Assembly: GCA_024663395.1 (NCBI GenBank) | Contig: JANFAH010000006.1 | Span: 1,054,001-1,118,000, forward strand | From: Pisolithus tinctorius | Taxonomy: Eukaryota > Basidiomycota > Agaricomycetes > Boletales > Pisolithaceae | DNA length: 64,000 nucleotides | Direction of reading: 5' to 3' | In this document: piece after piece, positions 32,944-41,594 of the stretch | How the letters are laid out: each line of letters starts with the position of its first letter | Position numbering within the stretch: the stretch's first letter is position 1 | The notes under the pieces: generated by a model | The model's input: the letters and a program-made list of their open reading frames with translations, nothing else | Told to the model about the DNA's origin: nothing | Databases searched by the model: none | Position numbers and translations under genes: made by a program

Positions 32944-35028
32944 TCAAGAACTTCCCCCTGATGCGCCAAGTCCTAGCATCTTGCAGAATTCAATGACCTT
33001 GGGGCAAGGCAGCGCTTTGGTGAGGAGATCTGCAGCCTGGGAGGTGGTAGGAACGAAAACAGGAGAGATAAGACTCTCCTGCACCGCATCTCTGAGCCAG
33101 TAGTGGCAGAGATCAAGTTGCTTCATCCTCCCATGGTGTTCAGGGGTCTTTGCGACAGAAATCGCAGATTGGTTGTCTATGAGCAGAACAGAAGGCCCAG
33201 GGAGTGAAAAACCGATTTCCTGGAGTAGGTTTCGCATCCACTTGATCTCCTTGCCAGCCTGGACAGCTGCCATGTATTCTGCCTCAGTGGTTGATAAAGC
33301 GACGACTCCCTGCAGCTTGGATGACCAGGAGACAGCTCCAGTACCCATCTTGACCACATAACCACCTGTGGAGCGACCAGAATCCTTGCAGCCACCATGA
33401 TCTGCATCAGAGAAGGTGGTAAACAGTTCAGAAGTCGAAGGATCAGGGGAATATGTGAGGCAGTGGTCCAGAGTACCCTTCAAATAGCGCATTAGGTGTT
33501 TGACAGCCAACCAGTGAGCCCAGCCAGGATTAGAATTAAACCTGGCTAGAACTCCAACAGTATATGCGATATCTGGGCGAGTTGTGGTGGCTAGGTACAT
33601 CAAAGCACCTACAGCAGAGAGATAAGGGACTTTGCGCATGGTTTCGACTTCCTCAGGGCTCTGGGGTGACTGCTGGCGCGATAGGCGAAGATTGGGCTCC
33701 ATTGGAGTTGAAATGGGCTTGCAGTCAGCCATTCCAAATCTCTCCAGGATGTCTAGGCAGTATTGGCGCTGAGATAGAGAGATTGAGCGATTGGGGCGGT
33801 CCCTGTCAATTGTGATGCCTAGGAGCTGAGTGGTAGGGCCCAGGTCGCGGATTTTGAAGTGCTGGCTCAGTTGTGAAACGAAGGAGTCGATGGCTTCTGC
33901 AGAGCGCGAGGCAAGGGTCATATCATCGACAAACACAGGTAGGATGATGGTGACATCATTTTGGGAGTATATATAGATGCTGGCATCAGAGTAGGTCTGT
34001 CTGAAGCCAAGGGACTCCAGTACTGAGCGCATCTTCTTATTCCACCGGTTTCCGCCCTGTTTGCTGCCATAAATCGCTTTTTGTAGCAGACACACCTGAG
34101 ATCTGGCATCTCCCTCCACAAATCCCTCTGGTTGTGCCATATAAACTTCGCAATCCATCTCCCCATTCAGATATGCATGGGAGACATCAATGGAGCGAAG
34201 GTGAAGGTCCTGGAGGGCTGCAATAGCCAGGATGACTCTAATGGATGCAAGGTGAGCTGTAGGAGCGAATACTTCGAGATAATCAAAGCCAGGGCGCTGA
34301 TTATAGCCCTTGGCGACCAATCGAGCCTTGTAGCGCTCTATGGATCCATCAGCATTGCGCTTGACCTTGAATACCCACTTGGAGCCAATAACTTTGCTTC
34401 CAGGAGGCCTAGGGACGAGTTTCCATGTCCCATTGCTCTGGTGCGCTGCTAACTCTTCCAGGGCAGCATCTCGCCACTTTTCAGCATCAGGGCGTCGCAT
34501 AGCCTCTGCATATGTGAGTGGCTCATCAGGGAGGGATGCAGACATAGCCAGTTCATCATCACTATCATCCATGTCCTCCACATCATCCAATTGGGCTGGA
34601 GATAGCTTCCACCACTCTCTAGGTTTCTGTCTGCGCCTCCTGGGAAGTCTGGCACCTATTCCGACAGGGCTAGGCGCACGAGGGGGTGGTACAGGTGATG
34701 GGGTGCGAAGAGGAGGTGCAGGAGGTTCTGGGGGAGGGAGCTGAGGCTGAATGGGATCTGGATCAGCACCTATTTGCTCAATATCACCCCCTTGATCCAG
34801 CATGTCATCAGACTCGCTCTCAGAGTCCAGATCTGGAGTGGGGTGGTAGTGGGTGTTCAAATAACCCAACCTTAAGGCCTTGTGCCCAGTGTAAGAGACT
34901 GATATTGAAGTAAATACTACAAGAGACATACCTTGTGCCCAGTGTAAGAGACTGAAGAAAATATCACTGGGCACAGAGCAGTAAGTGCGCAAAAATGATA
35001 AACAAATGTAAATAGTAAACAAAAACAA
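32944..35028 (-). CDS. Copia-2 RT-RNase H ORF with LTR-encoded N-terminus
   Basis: 694 codons, open. About the first 60 residues (to LGYLNT) are read from the solo LTR-B at 34854-35140. The normal Pol linker follows (DLDSESES, PPPRAPSP, RRRRQKPREWWKLSP), then RT. RT has NGTWKLVPRP, SKWVFKVKRNADG, YNQRPGFDYLEVFAPTA, DVSHAYLNGEMD, and the catalytic PVFVDDMTL. RNase H has SDADHGG, STTEAEYMA and LIDNQSAI, the usual acidic residues, and the C-terminus GLGASGGSS. The domain set is complete and uninterrupted, but it is cut from Gag, protease and integrase by the LTR insertion. A restarted protein made from the LTR ATG is possible in principle; there is no evidence of use. Confidence 0.85.
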   Translation of the reverse strand: MFLFTIYICLSFLRTYCSVPSDIFFSLLHWAQGMSLVVFTSISVSYTGHKALRLGYLNTHYHPTPDLDSESESDDMLDQGGDIEQIGADPDPIQPQLPPPEPPAPPLRTPSPVPPPRAPSPVGIGARLPRRRRQKPREWWKLSPAQLDDVEDMDDSDDELAMSASLPDEPLTYAEAMRRPDAEKWRDAALEELAAHQSNGTWKLVPRPPGSKVIGSKWVFKVKRNADGSIERYKARLVAKGYNQRPGFDYLEVFAPTAHLASIRVILAIAALQDLHLRSIDVSHAYLNGEMDCEVYMAQPEGFVEGDARSQVCLLQKAIYGSKQGGNRWNKKMRSVLESLGFRQTYSDASIYIYSQNDVTIILPVFVDDMTLASRSAEAIDSFVSQLSQHFKIRDLGPTTQLLGITIDRDRPNRSISLSQRQYCLDILERFGMADCKPISTPMEPNLRLSRQQSPQSPEEVETMRKVPYLSAVGALMYLATTTRPDIAYTVGVLARFNSNPGWAHWLAVKHLMRYLKGTLDHCLTYSPDPSTSELFTTFSDADHGGCKDSGRSTGGYVVKMGTGAVSWSSKLQGVVALSTTEAEYMAAVQAGKEIKWMRNLLQEIGFSLPGPSVLLIDNQSAISVAKTPEHHGRMKQLDLCHYWLRDAVQESLISPVFVPTTSQAADLLTKALPCPKVIEFCKMLGLGASGGSS

Positions 35029-35140
35029 ACCAAGGACACTTAGAGTGAAGCTAAGTGTCCACTACAAGTCTGTAGAGTGAGAAAAGAACATCATAAAGGA
35101 TAAACTGCGAAATGAGGTGCACAGGCACCACATATGAACA
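34854..35140 (-). repeat. Solo LTR-B in the Pol linker of Copia-2
   Basis: 287 bp, TSD GTGGG (34849-34853 and 35141-35145). Copia-1 has an LTR at the identical position (41308-41594) with the same TSD. Confidence 0.95.
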
Positions 35141-35145
35141 GTGGG

Positions 35146-36423
35146 TGCAATCAGGAGTTGGTGAGGCGATTTGGGGCGCCTTGGGTGGTTCTGGGGTGTC
35201 CAGAGATGGTGTAGAAAGGCGAGTGGATAGAGGGAAGTACCTCTCATCGAAATCAGCCCTCTCAGAGATCAGGGTGCGCTTTGTGGTAGGGTTATAGAAT
35301 TTCCATCCTTTGTAGCCCTCAGGATAACCAATAAACACGCATTTCTCCATGTGGGGATCTAGGGGTCGCCTCTTGTCCTTCTGGATGTGTACATAGGCTG
35401 TACAGCCCCAAACTCGAAGGTGGGACACATCTGGCTTCCTCCCATGCCAGAGCTCATAAGGGGTCGCATTCTGGACCGCTTCAGTAGGTCATCTGTTCCA
35501 AACATGCACCAGGGAGGCGAGGCACTCGCCCCAGAAGGCCTTAGGCAAGCCAGACTCATCCAACATGGCTGTAATTCGCTCTGAAAGTAGTCTGTTGGCT
35601 CGCTCTGCAACTCCATTCTGCTGCGGTCGATTTCTGACTGTGTGCTGGCGCTGGATACCGCATTGGGTGGTGAAATCATCGAAGGCCTTGCTCATGTACT
35701 CCCCTCCTTTGTCATCGCGCAAAATCTTGATTTTTCGCTCTGTCTGGTTCTCAGCAAAGGCTTTGAAGGTTTTGAAGGCCTCAAAGACATCAGACTTCGC
35801 TTTTAGAGGCAAAACAAAGCGAAAGCGAGAGAAATCATCGATGAAAGTGACCCAATACTTGTAGCCAGAGAAGGAGGGGTGGCCTACTTGGTGTACATCA
35901 CTGTGGATGAGTTCTAGAGGCTGTGAAGCGCGCCAGGACGAGGTAGGAAAGGGATTTGCATGCATCTTGCCAGCCAGGCAAGGTTCACAGACAGGGTCAG
36001 GTGTAGACTTTGAGGCTATGGCCATTCCAGTCACCAGTTTTCGCTGTAGGAGTGATTTGACACCAGCCAGATGGTGGTGGGCGAGTCTCCTGTGCCATAG
36101 GTCTTGCAAGATCCAGAGGCAGGGTAGTTGCTGCTGAGGCATACTCAGTGAGGGGAACAGTCTCACCCTCCAGCAAGGCCGAGTTGTTGTCCGAAATTCG
36201 CGCAATGAAGAGGGGATGTCGAGAGCGCAGCCTAAAGTTCATCTGCGAAGAGTTGATGCTCACAGTGAAGTCCCTGGTGCGACAGAGAAATAACACAGAT
36301 AATAGATTATTCCGAAGATCAGGGACATGAAGGACATTGCTAAACTCGACAGCACGACGCTTTTGACCTCCCACCACAGGCTCAAAGAGCACAGACCCCA
36401 TCCCAGCTGAATAGACAATTTTA
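35146..36423 (-). pseudogene. Copia-2 protease C-terminus and integrase
   Basis: On the minus strand: IVYSAGMGSVLFEPVVGGQ (from 36423), the integrase HHCC zinc site (RLAHHHLAGVK, CEPCLAG), and the core with D in IHSDVHQVG, D in LRDDKGGEY and E in NGVAERANR. Then come VWGCTAYVHIQKDKRR and ISERADFDERYFP. One frame change occurs near 36110 (an indel in the DLARP stretch), and a second break near 35490. It is collinear with the intact frame of Copia-1 at 39352-40600. Confidence 0.85.
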
Positions 36424-36769
36424 TGTTGCAATAAATGCGACCAGACAGGGGATTGAACCCTGGACCTCCCAGGTTTCGACCGGGTGCTCTAACCACTGAG
36501 CTATTTGGTCAAGGTATCTTGGCTTACTTGGGGTGGTTTAACCACCAAGTGCTAGTAGGGACTAGCGTTGCTGAGTGCTGGAGTACTACACTTGCAACAG
36601 CCTCCCCTAATCCAGTGCACAGCAACGCTAGTCCCTACTAGCACTTGGTGGTTAAACCACACCAAGTAAGCCAAGATACCTTGACCAAATAGCTCAGTGG
36701 TTAGAGCACCCGGTCGAAACCTGGGAGGTCCAGGGTTCAATCCCCTGTCTGGTCGCATTTATTGCAACA

Positions 36770-36782
36770 GGTTATGAGCCCC
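36770..36782 (+). promoter_or_regulatory. TRIM primer-binding site (initiator-tRNA anticodon arm type)
   Basis: GGTTATGAGCCCC directly follows the LTR. It is complementary to GGGCTCATAACC, the anticodon arm of initiator tRNA-Met, and equals the Copia PBS at 37825 in its first 13 bases. Confidence 0.8.
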
Positions 36783-37052
36783 GGGCGCTTGTGGGATTGT
36801 CCTGATAAGTCCTTTCTGCTTAAGGCAATGGATTCCCATGGTGGGTTTTCGCTGATAAGACCTAGTGGTGCCTGATAAGACCTGGACCGAGGCAACATGT
36901 GTAAGCCCTACCAATTAAGGCAATGGCCCCTGAGCCTCGTAAGACCTTTGCAGGAGGCAACATGCTGTAAGACCTTGGATGAGGCAATGGCTACTTTAGG
37001 CAATGAATTCCCACGCTTGTGCCTTGTTGCTGTGCACTGGATTAGGGGAGGC
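36783..37052 (+). other. TRIM internal region with short repeats
   Basis: Non-coding. A pattern (G/T)AAGNCCT ... GAGGCAAYATG or AGGCAATGG recurs five to six times at 25-35 bp spacing. It ends in GGATTAGGGGAGGC, the probable polypurine tract. Confidence 0.7.
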
Positions 37053-37228
37053 TGTTGCAAGTGTAATACTCCAGCACTCAGCAACGCTAGTCCCTACTAG
37101 CACTTGGTGGTTAAACCACACCAAGTAAGCCTAGATACCTTGACCAAATAGCTCAGTGGTTAGAGCACCCGGTCGAAACCTGGGAGGTCCAGGGTTCAAT
37201 CCCCTGTCTGGTCACATTTATTGCAACA
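37053..37228 (+). repeat. TRIM 3' LTR, 176 bp
   Basis: 8-bp perfect inverted ends TGTTGCAA / TTGCAACA. It contains the tRNA-like sequence at 37142-37213. Confidence 0.92.
37142..37213 (+). tRNA. tRNA-Phe(GAA)-like sequence inside the TRIM LTR
   Basis: 72 nt fold as a full cloverleaf: acceptor GACCAAA/TCTGGTC (6 of 7 pairs), D stem GCTC/GAGC, anticodon stem CCCGG/CTGGG with loop TCGAAAC (anticodon GAA), variable AGGTC, T stem CAGGG/CCCTG (5 of 5) with loop TTCAATC. A box TAGCTCAGTGG and B box GGTTCAATCCC fit the RNA polymerase III consensus. Base 33 is C rather than the universal T, and no T4 terminator lies in the LTR, so a working tRNA is unlikely. Other copies (minus strand) are at 30172-30247, 36439-36510, 45097-45168, 47449-47520 and 51918-51989, plus 36683-36754 on the plus strand. 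Confidence 0.8.
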
Positions 37229-37589
37229 TTTTATTGTCTGCTAGCTTGATAGGAACGCGTTTTGGGCTGTAATTTCGCAGCCAATGGCGATGGGGCGTCA
37301 TATGAGCAGTGGCCCCCGAGTCTGCGATCCAATGGACGTCAGCATCGAGTTGGAGAGGGCAGAGAAGGGAGGAGGGGTCAGGGAAGCGAAGACTTGCATT
37401 TCCTGCGAATTCTACCGCTTGGGCTGCGGCCTTAGACCTTTCCATCCTTTCGCATTTATGGATACAGTGGCCTTGATAATCACAGAACGAGCAAGGGGAC
37501 GAAGTTGGGCACTTGCAATTCGCGAAGGAGGTGAATAACGCGTGGTCCGATCTGCCTGCATCAGGGCGCCGCTTCCGCTGCGATTCTTC
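37229..37589 (-). pseudogene. Copia-2 Gag C-terminus and protease start
   Basis: Minus-strand text: zinc knuckle CSFCDYQGHCIHKC (CX2CX4HX4C), then a deletion of the basic linker (MERSK joined to AAAQAVEF). Protease DSG follows in WIADSGATAHM. It ends where the TRIM is inserted. Confidence 0.85.
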
Positions 37590-37824
37590 TGTTACAGTGG
37601 TGCCTCTGCACCTCTGTCCGCATTTTCACTTGTTCTATTGTTATTAGCTATACTAATATGGTCTAAGTTCGCATTCCTACACTATACAGTGTTGTGGTGT
37701 GTTGTGACTGTTTGTTTTCCCTTGTTTATCATTTTTGCGCACTTAGCAGTTCTGTGTGCCCAGTGTATTTTCTCTTCAGTCTCTGACACTGGGCACAAGG
37801 CCTTCAGGTTGGGTTATTTAAACA
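37590..37824 (+). repeat. Copia-1 5' LTR-A
   Basis: TGTTACAGTGG...TTATTTAAACA. Confidence 0.95.
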
Positions 37825-37841
37825 GGTTATGAGCCCCGCGC
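37825..37841 (+). promoter_or_regulatory. Copia-1 primer-binding site
   Basis: GGTTATGAGCCCCGCGC abuts the LTR. It is complementary to the anticodon stem-loop of initiator tRNA-Met. Copia-type elements are known to prime from such an internal tRNA fragment. The same motif is beside the 5' LTR of Copia-2, -3 and -4. Confidence 0.8.
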
Positions 37842-38007
37842 TCTAGGACTTTCTGGACACGTCATACGACACGTCATCAGTCTCTGCGCGAATTTTCGAC
37901 CCGCTACACCCACTCTCTCGGCCTCTACCGCATTTTCCTTGCACCCAAAACTTCGAGACTCACCCCATCCATTCCCTGCTTGCCCTTTCTGCTCGAAAAT
38001 CGTCCTA

Positions 38008-39063
38008 ATGGCCGAAGACCACTCCCACTCGTCGACCACTGTGTCAAAACTCACCTCCACCAACTATAACACCTGGAAGGGTGAGATGAAGGCTTTCCTT
38101 CGCACCAAGGGCCTCTGGACCATCGTCAGTGGCACTGAGAAGCGCCCTGATGACTCCAAACTCGAAGCTCAGACCAAATGGGACCTCAGAGCGGACAAGG
38201 CAGCTGGAGAACTCTACCTGGCGCTTTCTAGCGAACAAAGGACCCATGTAGACGCTGTACAGGATGATCCTGTACAAATCTGGTCCACCCTGGCTTCCAT
38301 TCACCTCCAACAACGTCCAGGAGCTCGTTTTAATGCCTGGGACGACTTCTTTTCGATCAGGAAGCAGCCAGACGAGTCCCTGAGCTCCCTGATTGCCAGA
38401 ATCGAAGATTCTATGTCCAGGATTCAAGAACTTCGCCCTGGGGATACTTCTAAGCCCTATTCCATCAAGGATCTGGATAATGAGCTTGTCTGTATGGCTA
38501 TGGTGCGCTCCCTGGGTGAGGAATATGCCCATTTTGCGTCATCTTTGCTGCTCTTCCATTCCCTGGACAAGGATAAGCTAAAGGAAGCTTTCCTGGCCGA
38601 AGAATCGCAGCGGAAGCGGCGCCCTGATGCAGGCGGATCGGACCACGCGTTATTCACCTCCTCCGCGAATTGCAAGTGCCCAGCTTTGTCCCCTTGCTCG
38701 TTCTGCGATTATCAAGGGCACTGCATCCATAAATGCGAAAGGATGGAAAGATCTAAGGCTTTCTACCGCTCTAGGAAGAATAAGAAGGACAACAAACCTG
38801 CCAACACCGCAAATCAAGCCTCCTCGCCTCCTGCTTCCTCCCAAGCAACTGGGACAGCGCCAACAACCTCCTCGTCGAGCCAGAGCGCATCCCAAGCGGT
38901 AGAATTCGCAGGAAATGCAAGTCTTCGCTTCCCTGAGCCCTCCTCCCTTCTCTGCCCTCTCCAACTCGATGCTGACGTCCATTGGATCGCAGACTCGGGG
39001 GCCACTGCTCATATGACGCCCCATCGCCATTGGCTGCGAAATTACAGCCCAAAACGCGTTCCT
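38008..39063 (+). CDS. Copia-1 Gag and protease start
   Basis: Starts MAEDHSHSSTTVSKL, the start also used by Copia-2 and -3; the ATG at 37939 in frame is less likely. The Gag part has NTWKGEMKAFLRTKGLW, AAGELYLALSSEQR, PGARFNAWDDFFSIR and SLSSLIARIEDSMS, the UBN2-type capsid region common to Copia elements. The zinc knuckle is CSFCDYQGHCIHKC (about 38700). A Ser/Thr/Pro linker follows, then protease with WIADSGATAHM (DSG active site, about 38990). The frame is cut at 39063 by a solo LTR-B; removal of the LTR and one TTCCT restores the frame into 39352. Confidence 0.88.
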
Positions 39064-39351
39064 TGTTTTAATAACCCAACCTGAAGGCCTTGTGCCCAGT
39101 GTAAGAGACTGATATTGAAGTTAATACTACATGGAGACATACCTTGTGCCCAGTGTAAGAGACTGAAGAAAATATCACTGGGCACAGAGCAGTAAGTGCG
39201 CAAAAATGATAAACAAATGTAAATAGTAAACAAAAGCAAAGCAAGGACACTTAGAGCGCAGCTAAGTGTCCACTACAAGTCTGTAGAGTGAGAACAGCAC
39301 ATAATAAAACACAAATTGCGGAATGAGGTGCACAGGCACCACATATGAACA
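39064..39351 (-). repeat. Solo LTR-B in protease of Copia-1
   Basis: 288 bp, TSD TTCCT (39059-39063 and 39352-39356). Opposite in orientation to the host element. Confidence 0.95.
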
Positions 39352-41186
39352 TTCCTATCAAGCTAGCAGACAATAAAATTGTCTATTCAGCTGGGATTGG
39401 GTCTGTACTCTATGAGCCTGTGGTGGGAGGTCAAAGGCGGCGTGCTGTCGAGTTTAGCAATGTTCTTCATGTCCCTGATCTTCGCAATAATCTACTATCT
39501 GTGTTATTTCTCTGTCGCACCAGGGGCTTCACTGTGAGCATCAACTCTTCGCAGATGGCCTTTAGGCTGCGCTCTCGACATCCCCTCTTCATTGCACGAA
39601 TTTCAGACAACAACTCGGCCTTACTGGAGGGTGAGACTGTTCCCCTCACTGAGTATGCCTCAGCAGCAACTACCCTGCCTCTGGATCTCGACCTATGGCA
39701 CAGGAGACTCGCCCACCATCATCTGGCTGGTGTTAAATCACTCCTACAGCGAAATCTAGTGACTGGCATGGCCATAGACTCAAAGTCTACACCTGACCCT
39801 GTCTGTGAACCTTGCCTGGCTGGCAAGATGCATGCAAATCCCTTTCCTACCTCGTCCTGGCGCGCTTCACGGCCTCTGGAACTCGTCCACAGCGATGTAC
39901 ACCATGTGGGCCACCCCTCCTTCTCTGGCTATAAGTATTGGGTCACTTTCATCGATGATTTCTCTCGCTTTCGCTTTGTTTTGCCTCTAAAAGCGAAGTC
40001 TGATGTCTTTGAGGCCTTCAAAACCTTCAAAGCCTTTGCTGAGAACCAGACAGAGCGAAAAATCAAGATTTTGCGCGATGACAAAGGAGGGGAGTACATG
40101 AGCAAGGCATTCGATGATTTCACCACCCAATGCGGCATCCTGCGCCAGCACACAGTCAGAAACCGACCCCAGCAGAATGGAGTTGCAGAGAGAGCCAACA
40201 GACTACTTTCAGAGCGAATTACAGCCATGTTGGACGAGTCTGGCCTGCCTAAGGCCTTCTGGGGCGAGTGCCTCGCCTCCCTGGTGCATGTGTGGAACAG
40301 ATGCCCTACTGAAGCGGTCCAAAATGCGACTCCTTACGAACTGTGGCATGGGAGGAAACCAGATGTCTCCCACCTTCGAGTTTGGGGCTGTACAGCCTAT
40401 GTACACATCCAGAAGGACAAGAGGCGACCTCTAGACCCCCACATGGAGAAATGTGTCTTTATTGGCTACCCTGAAGGCTACAAAGGCTGGAAGTTCTACA
40501 ATCCCACTACAAAGCGCACAGTGATCTCAGAAAGGGCTGATTTCGATGAGAGGTACTTCCCCATGTCCCTTCGCCCTACTAGCCCCTCTCCAGACATTCC
40601 TGACCTTCCAAATTCACCCCAACCTTCGCCAACACCCATCTCATCGCCCTCATCGACTTCTAGTGATGTGTACTACCACCCTGCTCGAGACCTGGACTCT
40701 GACAGCGAATCTGATGGTGTACTGGATCAAGGGGGAGATGTTGAACCTGTAGGTGCTGATCCAGACCCCATTCAGCCTCCAGTGCCTCTCCCAGAACCTC
40801 CTGCACCTCCTCCTCGCACCCCATCGCCTGTGCCACCTCCAAGAGCTCCCAGCCCTATTGGAATCGGTGCTAGACTCCCTAAGAGGCGCAGACAGAAGCC
40901 TAGAGACTGGTGGAAGCTCTCCCCTGCGCAATTGGATGATGTGGAGGACATGGAAGAGAGTGATGATGAACTGGCTATGTCTGCATCGCTTCCTGATGAG
41001 CCACTCACATTTGCAGAGGCTATGCGACGCCCTGATGCTGAGAAATGGCGAGAAGCTGCCTTGGAGGAGTTAGCAGCGCACCAGAGCAATGGCACTTGGA
41101 AACTGGTCCCTAGGCCAGCTGGGAGCAAAGTTATTGGCTCCAAGTGGGTGTTCAAGGTGAAGCGCAAAGCGCACCCTGATCTCTGA
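39352..41186 (+). CDS. Copia-1 integrase and start of RT
   Basis: The open frame continues protease (IKLADNKIVYSAGIG), then integrase: LWHRRLAHHHLAGVK and CEPCLAG zinc site, D in LVHSDVHHVG, D in LRDDKGGEY, E in NGVAERANR, then WGCTAYVHIQKDKRR. A long Pro/Ser/acidic linker leads to the RT start NGTWKLVPRP and SKWVFKVKR. It breaks off at AAGCGCA (about 41163-41170) and runs four codons to a stop. The frame then restarts from an earlier point in the element (ISERADFDERYFP), showing a partial duplication. The integrase itself looks complete. Confidence 0.88.
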
Positions 41187-41307
41187 GAGGGCTGATTTCG
41201 ATGAGAGGTACTTCCCTCTATCCACTCGCCTTTCTACACCATCTCTGGACACCCCAGAACCACCCAAGGCGCCCCAAATCGCCTCACCAACTCCTGATTG
41301 CACCCAC
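41165..41307 (+). repeat. Duplicated Pol linker segment in Copia-1
   Basis: Repeats the segment ISERADFDERYFP... but in the Copia-2 version (PLSTRLSTPSLDTP, PKAPQIASPTPDCTH) rather than the Copia-1 version found at 40530-40680. Junction at a repeated AAGCGCA. Confidence 0.8.
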
Positions 41308-41594
41308 TGTTCATATGTGGTGCCTGTGCACCTCATTTCGCAGTTTATCCTTTATGATGTTCTTTTCTCACTCTACAGACTTGTAGTGGACACTTAGCTT
41401 CACTCTAAGTGTCCTTGGTTTGTTTTTGTTTACTATTTACATTTGTTTATCATTTTTGCGCACTTACTGCTCTGTGCCCAGTGATATTTTCTTCAGTCTC
41501 TTACACTGGGCACAAGGTATGTCTCTTGTAGTATTTACTTCAATATCAGTCTCTTACACTGGGCACAAGGCCTTAAGGTTGGGTTATTTGAACA
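41308..41594 (+). repeat. Solo LTR-B in the Pol linker of Copia-1
   Basis: 287 bp, TSD CCCAC (41303-41307 and 41595-41599). Same site, same orientation relative to pol and same TSD as 34854-35140. It has a 10-bp stem GGACACTTAG/CTAAGTGTCC and repeated GTGCCCAGTG/CACTGGGCAC. Confidence 0.95.

Larger units (their letters stand above)
36424..37228 (+). mobile_element. Rearranged TRIM with three tRNA-bearing LTR copies
   Basis: The whole unit is flanked by TTTTA (36419-36423 and 37229-37233). Order: inverted LTR 36424-36599; reverse complement of the 3' internal end 36600-36622; a plus LTR lacking its start (about 36620-36769); PBS GGTTATGAGCCCC (36770); internal region to 37052 ending in the polypurine GGGGAGGC; full plus LTR 37053-37228. 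The inversion junction shares CAGCAAC. A normal copy would be 176 + 283 + 176 = 635 bp. There is no reading frame. Confidence 0.9.

Noticed and set aside
37142..37213. A functional cellular tRNA-Phe gene
   Set aside because: It lies in a repeated LTR with TSDs, has C instead of T at position 33, a mismatch in the acceptor stem and no nearby T4 terminator.
39345..39351. ATG at 39345 as the start of the Copia-1 integrase ORF
   Set aside because: That ATG lies in the end of an inserted LTR; the real frame comes from Gag at 38008.
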